DNA of 25,000 bases, taken from contig CAIIXF020000220.1 in assembly GCA_903813345.2 (NCBI GenBank), positions 1-25,000 on the forward strand, read 5' to 3'. The DNA is from Owenia fusiformis (lineage: Eukaryota > Annelida > Polychaeta > Sabellida > Oweniidae). Each line of letters starts with the position of its first letter. The stretch's first letter is position 1. Made by a program: the position numbers and the translations under genes. Shown here in pieces: positions 1 to 11,896 of the stretch. Below the pieces are notes generated by a model. It did no database searches. It was not told the DNA's origin and was given only the letters and a program-made list of their open reading frames with translations.

Positions 1-3000
1 CAAACGGGACATGATGGGATATCAACTGTTTGGTCTTGGACACTGAAACTCTGTTCGTTGCTAGTATGTTCCAGCATTGATTCATTCCTTGGGAAAACAG
101 ATCCAGATGCTGCCACATCGCCATTCTCAACTGGCTCAATGTCATTCAACTCAGAGGATGTACCTTGTTGCGCTGCTGTGAGACGTAAGAGCTCCATTGA
201 AGACATATCTTTGCTTTTGTCCAACCATTCCTCCTCCCTTTCTCTCTCCTTTGCTAAAACATCTTCCAGAACCTCAACATTCTTGGATGCCTTAGCAAGG
301 GTGGCTTTAGGTATAGGTATTGTTTTATACTTCAGTGGCTCTCCTCTATGAAGAGACATAATGTGACGCTTTATGTTAGCACTGGCTGAGGACTCTAAAT
401 GACAATATGGGCAGCTGTATCGCATAAGTTTCTGATGTCTTGACATTATATGCATCAATACTGAATGCTTACTGTTCATTCTGACGTCACACAGCTTACA
501 TTTGAATGGTTTACTCTGCATGTGCGTCCTCATATGACCTCTCATACCCTCTAGATAAGCACATGACCAATCACAGACCTTACATTTGTAGTGTTTGACC
601 TGCTTATGGACAACATAGTTATGTCTGATGATGTTCTCTCTATGGCTGGTAGTGAAGCCACATCTACAAGAAAGCTTCAGTTTAGCTCCTCTAGGGTGGG
701 AAGTGCAATGTGCTCGTAGATCAGATTCAGAAGCTGTTTTATATTCACAAAGATCACAACAAAACTGCCAATTGACATCATGACCTTTTGGTTCAGTAGG
801 TTTGTCTTTTGTTGGTTGAATCCTATGAGTAGCCATGTGTTCATGGAAATCAGTCATGTTTGGTGTGGCAAATCCACACTTAAAACATTTGAATTTACGT
901 GCCATTTTATGAACAGCAAAGTTGTGCCTCATTAGGTTAGCTTTATACTGAGATGTAAACCCACAGAAACACGACAGCTTCTTTGGTGTGCCACTAGGGT
1001 GGCCCAGAATATGGCTGGTCAGTTCACTTTCTGAGTTAGTTTTGAAATCACAAACATCACAGCAAAACTGCCAATCCATTCCAGATCCATTTTCGGTTTC
1101 ATGTGAGAGTTTATGTGCTTCAAATCTCGATGCTGATACAGTTGAAAATGAACATTTTGGGCACTGTAGTCGTTTTGCATTTTCATGCAGACTTCTCATA
1201 TGATCAAACAAACCCTTTTTGTATTTTGTCTTGAACCCACAGAAACACGACATATCCTTAGGTGTCCCTTTAGGATGTGATTCAATGTGCTGGGAGAGAT
1301 GTTCTCTTGATTGACACTTGATCTCACAAACATCACATTTAAACATATATGATGCATTTTCCAGATCAATCAACTCACCCGGCTGCTGTGGTTGCTCATC
1401 ATCAGTACTAGCAATAACTTCCTTCTCTTCATGGGATTTTACATGAGCCGTAAACTGCTCAATGAATGAAGTCTGGAACTCACATTTCCCACAGTTGAAT
1501 TTCTTACCATGTAAGTGAACTGCATTGATGTGTCTCATGAGATTTGGTTTGAACTTTGTGGTGAACCCACAACAGCAAGACAGCTTTCTCGGGGTCCCTG
1601 TTGGATGAGATAACAAATGTGTTGAAAGATCCATTTCTGACGTAGTCTTGAAATCACATGTGTCACACTGCAATTGCAGCCCTTCATTTGTGCTCAAGGA
1701 ATTTCCATCTGGTTTACCCTTTTTGTGTTCTGCCATGTGTTCTGAGAATTTCGCAATGAAAGCCGTTTCAAAACCACATCGCCCACATTTGAATGTTTTT
1801 CCTCTCCTGTGAACTGCATCCAAATGTCTGACAAGATTGGTTGTGTATTTGGTTGCAAACCCACAGTAACATGACAGTCTCTTAGGTGTACCTTGGGGAT
1901 GACCATTTACATGGTCCAACAATTCCTTTTCATGTTTAGTTTTGAAGTTGCAAACGTCACACTTGTATTTGTACTCAACCTGCATTTTATCATCATCATT
2001 ATGTGAGTCCATATGTATCTTGAAACTCTTCTTGGAGTATGAGGAATACATGCAAATTTCACAGGTCATTCTTTGTGCATTTTTGTGAATACAAATGTAA
2101 TGCCTGAACAGACCTTCCTTGTAAGATGTACTGAAGCCACACATACAGGAAAATTGTTTAGGAGTCCCTTTAGGATGGGTTAAGGTGTGATCGGTAAGAT
2201 CCTGTGATGATTTAGCTTTGTAATCGCAGACATCACACTTGAACATGTAGTCAGCAGCATTTGTGGTTGACGTGTCCTCAACAGCGGCTTCCTTCAGTTT
2301 CTCACTTACTTTAGTATGAGTGGCTTTATGCTGCGTAAAGCTTGTCATAAATGGAGTTTGATACCCACATTGACCACACTTATACTTTTTGCCCCGTCGG
2401 TGGACAGCATCTAAATGTCTCACTAAGTTTGTTTTGTACTTGGTCATGAATCCACAAAAACATGATAGCTTCTTGGGTGTTCCTGGCGGATGGGATGCAA
2501 TATGGTCTCCTAGGTCTACCTCTTGGTTAGTTTTAAAATCACACACATCACATTTGTATTTGTAATCTGCTGTTTTGATTGAATCATCATCATTGTGGAG
2601 AGCCTGGTGAATTTGGAAACTCTTCTTGGACATTGTTGTGTAAGTGCACATGTTGCAATTTAGTCGTTTGGAATTTTTATGGATACTAATGAAATGGCTG
2701 AAAAGTCCCTCCTTGTATGTAGTTGAGAAACCACACATGCAAGAGAACTGCTTCGGTGTACCTTTTGGGTGAGAGAATATGTGCGTGTTCAAATCAGAAG
2801 CTGATTTAGCTCCGTAGTCACAGACTTCACATTTGAACATGTACTCAGCTTCATTCTTGGCAATGGCATTTGCACTTTCTTTAGCAATGCTATTCTTATG
2901 TGATCTCATATGACTCTGGAAGCTTGAGATAAATGGTGTCTGGTATTCACATTGTCCACATTTATACTTCTTCCCACGCCTATGAACAGCATCTGTATGC

Positions 3001-6000
3001 CGAATCAAATTAGTTTTATACCTAGTTGTAAACCCGCAATAACAAGAGAGTTTCTTAGGTGTTCCACTTGGGTGACCCTGGATGTGATTTGTCAGGTCAA
3101 TTTCAGAGCTTGTCTTGAATTCACAGACATCACACTTGAACTGGTACTCTGCCTGCATGAACTGACCATCCATATGTGAAGCTTGGTGAATCTGGAAACT
3201 CTGTAATGATGTTGATGTATAAATACACTTGTTGCATTTATAACGCTTTGCATTCTTATGGATTGCGATGTAATGCCTCACTAACCCATCTTTGTAAGAT
3301 GTCTTATGGCCACAAAAGCATGAGAATGACTTTGGAGTAAACTTTGGATGAGTTAGCACATGTTGAGTTAATTCATCAGCTGAGAAGGTAATTACTTCAC
3401 AAATTTCACATTTGAACATATAAGGTGGTTCATCATAGTTAATCATCTCATTATCTCCCTCATCATCTTTCACATGTTCCTCCTTCATATGTTTGTTAAA
3501 AACCTCCATGAATGGAGTTTCAAATTCACATTTTGAACATGCATATTTCTTGCCCTTAGTGTGTACATCATTAAAATGGCGTATCATATTAGCTTTCCAC
3601 TTGCTTTGAAAGTGTCCACAAAAACAGCTGAGCCTTAATGTCACTCCACTTGGATGTGAAGCAATATGGTTAGTTAGACTGGCCTCTGAGGTGCATTTGA
3701 ATTTGCATGTTTCACATATACACATGTACTCCTGACCATAATCCTGACCAGCTCCTTGCTGACTCTGTTCCTCTCTATGCATTCTCATGTGGTTTTTATA
3801 GTTCATCATAAATGCAGTTTGATAGTCGCAAAGGTTGCATTGCATCTTTTTCTTGTTGTGAACATTCTCTGAATGCCTTGTCAGATTACGAACATACTTG
3901 GTGGCAAATCCACAAAAGCATGATAACTTTCTACTGGTTTTATCCTTATGGGTGATAATATGTGAATATATGTCAATGTTGGATATGGCCTTGTAACCAC
4001 ATGTCTCACACTTGTATTGATAATCAGAACCCATATCTTGCCAGTTGCCTTGGTTTTCCTCTTCAATGTCATTTGGTACCAGAAGTGATTCATTCATAGG
4101 ACCTATATCAACCTTAACATCTCCCATTTTGCCTGTCTGGTGCAGCATATGATGGGATCTGAATTGATCACGGTCAAGTGTTTTGAAGTTACAGAGATCA
4201 CAGGATAATTCCTCTTCTTTTTTATGATTCTTCATGTGCTGGTCTACTGTATCTTGTGATTTGGACGTAAATGGACAGAATTGACATTGGTATGTCTGGG
4301 TATGTACTTCATGCTTCTCTTGGTGCTTAGATAATGCATGTTTGAAACAAGTCTTAAAAGTACCACAAATATGGCACTTATACTTGTCCATTCCAAGTTC
4401 ATTTCTAACATGCTGCAAACATTTATCCTTGCTTCTGTATCCATATTTGCAAATAGGACATACAAACTTTCCAGATCCAGTTTTTCGTATACGTTTAACT
4501 GCATCTTCAAGTTGGGCATTTTGTTCATCACTGTACTTCACAACATCAAGTGGATTTACATTTACGGATGCCCCTCTTGGTGAACTACTTCTGGGACTAG
4601 CCCTGTTATAGGATGTTGATCTCAAATTTCCAAATGTTTCATCAGAGGTAGATGCTTCCATATCATTAGGAGATATAGTTATTGGACCATACTCGGGTTC
4701 AGTTTTTATTTGATTTAGCTGCATATGGGGGATGGCTTCTAAACCAGTGGTTTCATCATCCATTTCTTCTTCAAGTTCTTCAGGAACTTCATCATTTTCT
4801 ACAACTTCTTGTTTAATCTTAGTGATTCTTGCACTCATCTTAGAAGGGGTACTCTTAGATGTCACATCTAAAACCTTTGGTGGGGCAGTACCTGCATTTG
4901 ATGGCCAAACACCTTTTTCAATCTTCGCTAATGTATCTTTGTAAACACTCAAATCTCCCACATATATGATATTTCCTTCTTTTTGGTATTCATGTCTCAT
5001 ATATGGTACATTTTCTTCAATGCAAAATTTTGTACTACCATGGTGTTTTGAGACATGGGTCAATACTGATGCCTTTTTCAGATCACCATAATTACATTCT
5101 GAGCATACAAACTTTCTAAGTTTTAAATGAGCTTTCCAAATATGACGTTCAATGTCATGATTTGAATATTTGCTTCCATATGTGTTACAAATAGAACACA
5201 GATAGAATACTTTTCTTGATGGGGACCCATATTTGTTTACCAGAAATGAATAGTGCTCTTCATACATTTCAGATGATATAGCTGTTTTACTCATAGAGTC
5301 CTGTGCAGCTTCTTCTATTGGCTCTGTATGAGGGACTTCTCCAGATTCACCCATTTCTTCAGAACTTTTCGGTACATCAAATCCAGAGTTTTCTCCTTGG
5401 AGCGATTTGACATCTATGATCTTACCTAAGCTCATGTTCATACCATCACCAGTATCATCATCATCACTTTGCCCATCTATCCCTTCCTCTTCATGGAGTG
5501 GTTCTATACTAGGTTCTTTCTTAATATTAACAATATGTTGATCATCTGCCTTCATTTGATCATCTTCATCAGCAGATTCATCATTGTTTGGTGTATCTAC
5601 GCCATCTGGTGGTCTTTGGAATTTATCTTGAATGTTTTCTGTACTTTGTATTTTTGCTGTAAGCTGTGAGAATATGTTCTTTTCAGCATTAATGTCAGGG
5701 TCTTGATTTTTGTCTGTGCCATTCAAATCTATCAACATTTCTTCAAGGGTCTGTCCCTCTTCTTTGCCCAAGACATCATCAGGTTTGCCTCCATTTTCCG
5801 ATATATTACTACTCCCATTCGATGAATCTTCAGTTGCGTTAAATTTTTCAAATATATTCTTGTCATTTTCATTCTCTTCATCATCACTGCTATCTAGATC
5901 AACCTCTTCCTCAGAGTCAGACTTTTCATCTGAATCCTCTGGTCCTCCACCACCAGTTTGGATGATCTGCTCCATTCCAGCAAAGATGCCATCTTCTCCA

Positions 6001-9000
6001 AAATCATCATATTCTTCATTATTTGCAAAAGGATCTACAAAAAGGTCATCTACTTCAGGTCCACCTCTTGTTTGTTTAATCGGGGTCACTCGACTCACTC
6101 CAGCATTTGTTCCAGTTTCATCATAGTCATCTTCTTTTTCATCAGAGTTTTCATTTTCTGGACCACCTCCCTTTTGCTTGGCAGGCTTAATACCTGCAAA
6201 TATTCCATCATCACCATAATCATCATTGTCATCAGACCCCTCTCCTTCACTTGATATATCTTCAAAGCCAATATCAAAAACATTCTTAATATGATGCTCT
6301 TTAATTCCTGTTAGGTTTGCTTTCTTTAACGGAGGCCTAGCTGCAGCGTGTTCATCGTCACTGATGTTTTCAAATGAAGTAGATGTTGTCATTTTTCCAA
6401 GCTTTACTGGCAGCTTTGCAGAGGCTGGAGTCTCTTCGTCACTCGATATGTTCTCAAAATTCAACTCAAATACTCCAGCTCTTTGAGCACTTTGTTTCAC
6501 TTCCATATTATCCCTTATGCTTGACATAATGGGCTTTTTCACAAGATTTGGTAGATCATCTGGTATTGGGTTGTCAGTAGGTTTTGAAGTTTTCATAATG
6601 ACAGGTACTCGCATTGAGGTGATTCCATTAGATTCACATGACCACTTTCTTTTCAATTTAAGTCTATTTTTAGTTTCATTGTTTTTGACAGCTTTAACTC
6701 GTGTGTCAACTACTGAACCAACATTTTTAAATATATTTTCAAATATGTTGATTCTTTCCTTATTTGGTTTCTTTTTGTTCTCTAGTTGGTCTAAAACAGA
6801 GTTTATTATACTTTCTAGTGTACTTGCAACAACTGTAGAGACAACAGGATCCCCAATTGTTGATATCTCTTGTTCATCAGTATTTGTAGTTGTATCTGCT
6901 TCATTGGTACATATTGTGTTGCTCCTTTGGTTACCCGAACTGTAGCTCTGTTGATTTGTGCCAGTTGATTCAACTTTGGTTTGAGTTGCAGGGGTGGCTA
7001 TACATTGATTTAAGCCTTTTGACATTACTTTGACATTCCTATCCTCATCATCTTTATCATTGTTGGTGTGCTTAGTCATATTTTTAGTTCCAACAAAATC
7101 ATTTTCTTCAAGTACCTTATCCACAATTTCTTTAAGTATCTGTTTAACTTCATTTTCAATATCTGAAGAAGATTCAGTGGAGGTCTGGTTGGTAGAGTCT
7201 TCTTGACCAACATGAATAGTTCCTTCATTTGTAGATGTAGCTGTGAATGTGTGTTTATCCGCTGAGATTGAATTCACACTAATTACTAGAGAAGGTACTT
7301 GTATATCTTCTTGCATGGGGGTGTCGGTCACTTGTCCAATTTTGTGCTCAACTTGATCAAGTAATGAGTTCATTAACTCTGTAACAATGCCATTGATATG
7401 TTCATCAATTTGTTCTGACCCTTTCAAATATGTAGCTTTTAAGTGTATGACTTGTTTTGTGTTGTTAAATCCACTTGGAATTACATCAACTTGGTCTTTT
7501 GATTGATCATTCTGCTTAGTACTTGTCGCAATGCTTTCAGCAGTGCTTCGAGCAGGCACCTTCTGTTTCCTTACAATGGCTTTCACAGGCATGTCAGCAT
7601 GTTGGACTTCACAGTGTTTCTTCATTCGTTTTTTCTCTAGACAAAGGTAGTCACAGTATTTGCATTTAAAAGGGAAAAATATTGCATGAACAGACTCAGC
7701 ATGTTTTGTTACCATAACAACACTTTCCTTCTTGTCATTACAGATGACACACTTAAATACATTTGGCCTTTCCTCAATATACAGCTTCGTTGTATCAATA
7801 AGTTGAGCTTTCATTTCAGCTGTAGCCTTCATTGCTGCATGTTTGATGACCTTTGTTGCAATTGCTGCATTTGTGTTTACTTGGACTGGTGTATGATCAT
7901 TGCCAAAACCTACATTCTTGACTACTTGCACTGGCCTCACAGGTACATTTATGAAGGCATTATTTTTTGTTGTGTTAACTTGTAAAGCATCATAAGCTTG
8001 TTTTTCTTGCACAGTAGGAGTTTTGATCTGTTTCACATGTGTTGGTTCTTCAAGTGTTGGACTACTATTCTGTGTTACACTTATGGACTGCCCAAGTGCT
8101 GAACTTGAAGCATTCTGCTGAACTGTATCAATTTCAGAATTATGATCTGATGGTTCCTCCACCATTCTTTTAGAGATATTCAATTGCAGTTGCTTTTCCA
8201 AAGATGACTCAAGTACATCAGGATCTTCTAAAGGCTTAATAGAGCCATCCACATAAGCGTATAGCTTATCTGGTAAAAGATCTGGAGCAATCTCATTACT
8301 AACATCAAATGGAACTAACTGAGTCGTTTGCTCCTCTTTTGAGTAAACTTTTACCACCTTCAGAGGGAGATTCCTGTGAAACTTACTGGAATGTTTGATA
8401 ATATCGATAGTGTTTGTGGAGTTCAGTCCACAGTATAAACAGCGATATGGTTTATAAAACCAGTGAGTGTAGTACCAATGTTTCCTGATATCATCCTGAG
8501 TAAGAGCCTGGTGGTCACAAGATGTACAATGCTTCGAACCTGTGAATTTGTCATACACACATTTAACGTCCACAACCCTCCAGCAGGCATCAGGAATTAC
8601 TTCATGTTCAGAGAGCACTTCATCCAAAGAGATTCTTGTCGCATTCAAATTCTCATCTGCATTGTAATTCTTGGGGTCAAAGACTGGCATGTCATTTTGG
8701 ATTGACATTGTAGTTATATCTCGCTCTTCATCCTCATCTTCTAACTTTGTCTCTCCAGTAACGTTAGCGATAGGTTCGGAAGTAGCCGCATCTAGTTCAG
8801 AGCTCAAGAATCTTTTAATTGGAGGCTCTAGTGTTGGCTTATGACTCATTATATCATCCATTATAGACAACCTTCTTTTCCGTGGTCTTTTTGTAAACAT
8901 GGCTTTGGTCTCTACCATTGAAGATGAAATTGATACTGGAGGTGATAACAATGACTTATTTAATTCATGTGATTCAGAATGGGAAATTGTGTGTGCAGAA

Positions 9001-11896
9001 TTCATATGTTGCTTAAGATCAGTTCTGATCCTAGTCCTGTATGTGCAGTTTGGACACTGGATATGTACACCAAACACATCTTCCTTGGGAATTATGTAGT
9101 CTCCATTAGGTGTTCGTTGTAACATGCGCACCTGTACTTCATAACCCATAGCTTGCTGCATAAGGGAAGGCAAGATTTCATGCCAGCTTTCTGGCAACTG
9201 TTGTATAACTACAGAACAATCACCTTTCAATTTAGGATCCCATTTGGCTCTTTTCGTGAATTCTTTAACACGCTTCTTCTTGAGTGTACCTTTAGAGATA
9301 GTGGATTCCTTGACAAGATGGTAGAAGATGTCATTCATTTTTGAATTTCTAACTTTCCCAATGTGAGTGGCCCTTTGGTGTTCATAGATATGTTCCCTAG
9401 AGAAACCAGTAAAGCTACAATATGTGCATAAAAATGGTAGTTGGTCTGAGCATTCCTTCTTGTGTTTCTTCTGTATGTGTGTCTGAATGTTCTGAACATA
9501 TCGTGTAGCATGTGTGCACAACTTGCACTTGTATACTTTCCTATCTATCTTTGGGGAACTAGATGTTTTAGAAGAATCACTTTTAACAGTTGATGCATCG
9601 TCATCATCATCATCCTCATTGTCATCAGCGTTAACACTGTCATTGTCATCAATGTTTGCAGCCCACATATTGTTGATGTTATCAGTACTTGTACTTTCTC
9701 TGTGACCCTTTTCATGGTCAACTAGAATTCCACGAGTGTTAGTGCTAAATTCACAATACTCACAGTGATAGTGATTGATATCTAAACTTGCTCTGGAATC
9801 TGTTGACTTTGAGCCTCTTTGTCTTACAGGAGCAGCTTTCTCATAAATCTTATCTTTGAGTTTCTTTACATTGGATTGTTTCATAAGAACTGGCTTTGCA
9901 CTTAGATCTTTATTCAGACCAATTACCTGGTAGGTTTTGGTAAACATGCTGATTTTATATGTTGGGTGTTCCTTCTTGTTATGACTTGAAAGAGCTTCTG
10001 GTGTCAAGTCTTTAAATGGACAGTGGACACAACCAATGACCTTCAACTTATGTTTCCTTTCAAATGCAGGGAGATGTTTTGCATAGTGCTTATTAAAATT
10101 CTTGATAGTATAACTTTCTCCACAATCTGGACAGAGAACGGTATGACTGCTATAGTCGAATGGAGTCCCACGCTCTTTAACTTTTTGTTCCTTAGACCTG
10201 GCTTGTTTTTCTCTTTCCCTCTTCCTTTGTCTGTCTGCTTTCGATTTTTCAGCTATATCAGCATTCAACTTGCAAGACTGACAGCCTGTCTTTGCTTTAT
10301 ATTTAACTTTACATATGTTACATGTCCTATCAGTTGGCTTGAAGTATCTTGGGCCGACATTGTAGTTGAGTTTTGTTCCAGGGTGGGTATCTTTGTGATG
10401 CCTCTGTACAGTGTCATGTTCAGTTGATATGAACATGCAGGTGTTACACATGTATATATCGACTGTTTGTATTCCCCGGTGAGCACACATGTGATCATTA
10501 AACTCAATGTATTTATTGTACCCAGCTGGGCAGACATTGCAAAAGAACTTACAGTGGCGGTCTCTAGTCTGAGTGTGGACCTTATGATGCTCTAGGAGTG
10601 ATTCCTTCATATAGCAATCAAAGGGGCAAAGATCACATGAAAAGATCTCCTGTTGAGTTTCAATCACAGATTCCTGATCGTCCCTTTTCTCTTCAATGCT
10701 CTGTTTCCTGCGATCTAACTTATCCTTGCAAATATTTGAAGACAGATGCTGGACATATTGGTCATTGGATGTGCTACTGAATCCACATGTATAACATTTA
10801 TACATCTTCTCCCCAAGTATGGGCTTTCCTGGCACATTTACAACAACGGCTGTTGGATTCACTGGTGTGCCAGGGAGACTATTATTGGAAGCTTTACTAC
10901 TCATAGCTGTTCTTATATTTATTTTCAACCCACTGGACATAGAGAGACTTTTCTGTAGTTCAACATCTGTTGGGGCAGTAGGAGGGACTGGTTTCCTGCA
11001 TACCACCAGGCTAGTGACTGTCATTTTCTTGGGCTTCCCAGGGTGCTCCTGTCTAATGTGACCCAATAATGTTGATTTACTTGAAGTCACACTACGACAA
11101 TAGGGACAATGTATCAGTTTGATAATGTTTTGCTGTACATGTGCAACTAAGTTATTTACTGTTGTAAATACATCTGAGCAATGCTTGCATTCATATTCCT
11201 TAGCTCCCTTATGCACTTCAGAAGTATGGCTCCAAAACTCATTAGGGAGATTAGTGGTGTATTCACAGTTATCAAATGCACATTGGTGCAGTTGGAACTT
11301 GGTCTGGTTCAAGTGACTGTGTAGATGATTCACTAGGCTGTTTGTGCTGTTGAATGACTTCTTACAGTAGTAGCAGCATATTGGAGTTACATGGCGACTG
11401 GAATGATGCTTAAATAAATCAACCTTTTTATAACTTTCCCCGCAGCCTTCAAGATCACATACATAAAAGTCCTGAAGTGTCTTTAATTTTTCTACCAGTG
11501 CATTCTCTACTTTTATACTTTCTATGTACTTTTCTTCAGTTGGGGTTGGTTGTGTCACTGCCTCATTTGAATTTGTTTCTTCTAAAGCCAGGGATGTACT
11601 CTCAGTATCTCTGGAACCCCTCACAGTAACAAGATCTTTTGTTGGTTGAACAGTGTTATTGCTCTCTGTAGCTGGCTTAACAGTGGTCGCTGTAGCATTT
11701 TCTTGGGTTGGAGGGATATCTGATATAGATATACTGGTATTAGGTGCTGCTAAATCAGTAGGAATAAATGAATCCGAATGACTTACATTATCTGCAGGTT
11801 CCCCATGAACTCTTACACCTACTGGTTGCTTTGTTGGTGTAAGATTGTTGGGTTCCTTAACTGGTGCAGCAGTAGTGTTGGATGTATCTTCAGCAT
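1..11896 (-). CDS. Coding exon 6: giant exon with most of the zinc fingers, 3' truncated by the window
   Basis: This exon follows acceptor GTAATTCCAG and stays open, with no stop, for 3,965 codons to position 1. In order: disordered lead; about 20 fingers spread between 11,470 and 7,615 (for example CDLEGCGESY, CKHCSDVF, CPYCRSVT, CDLCPFDC, CNTCMFIS, CEYCEFST, CKLCTHAT, CPNCTYRT, CLYCGLNS, CKYCDYLC); a C4 knuckle near 10,270-10,320; an Asp-rich run near 9,600; a basic KRPRKRRL stretch at 8,868-8,891; a long acidic disordered part (about 7,590-5,270) with short internal repeats; two fingers at about 5,210-5,060; four fingers at 4,480-4,170; the twelve-module array 522-4,022; two fingers to 348; and a Glu-rich tail. 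The stop codon lies beyond the window. Coding exons this long without an intron are rare in animals. Confidence 0.9.

Noticed and set aside
5710-6126. 138-codon plus-strand Ser-rich frame
   Set aside because: It is the complement of the acidic Asp/Glu/Ser segment of exon 6 and has no independent support.
1-11896. Mobile-element origin (transposon-encoded zinc-finger protein)
   Set aside because: No transposase, integrase or reverse transcriptase motif is seen, and the frame is joined to five spliced exons with matching phases.
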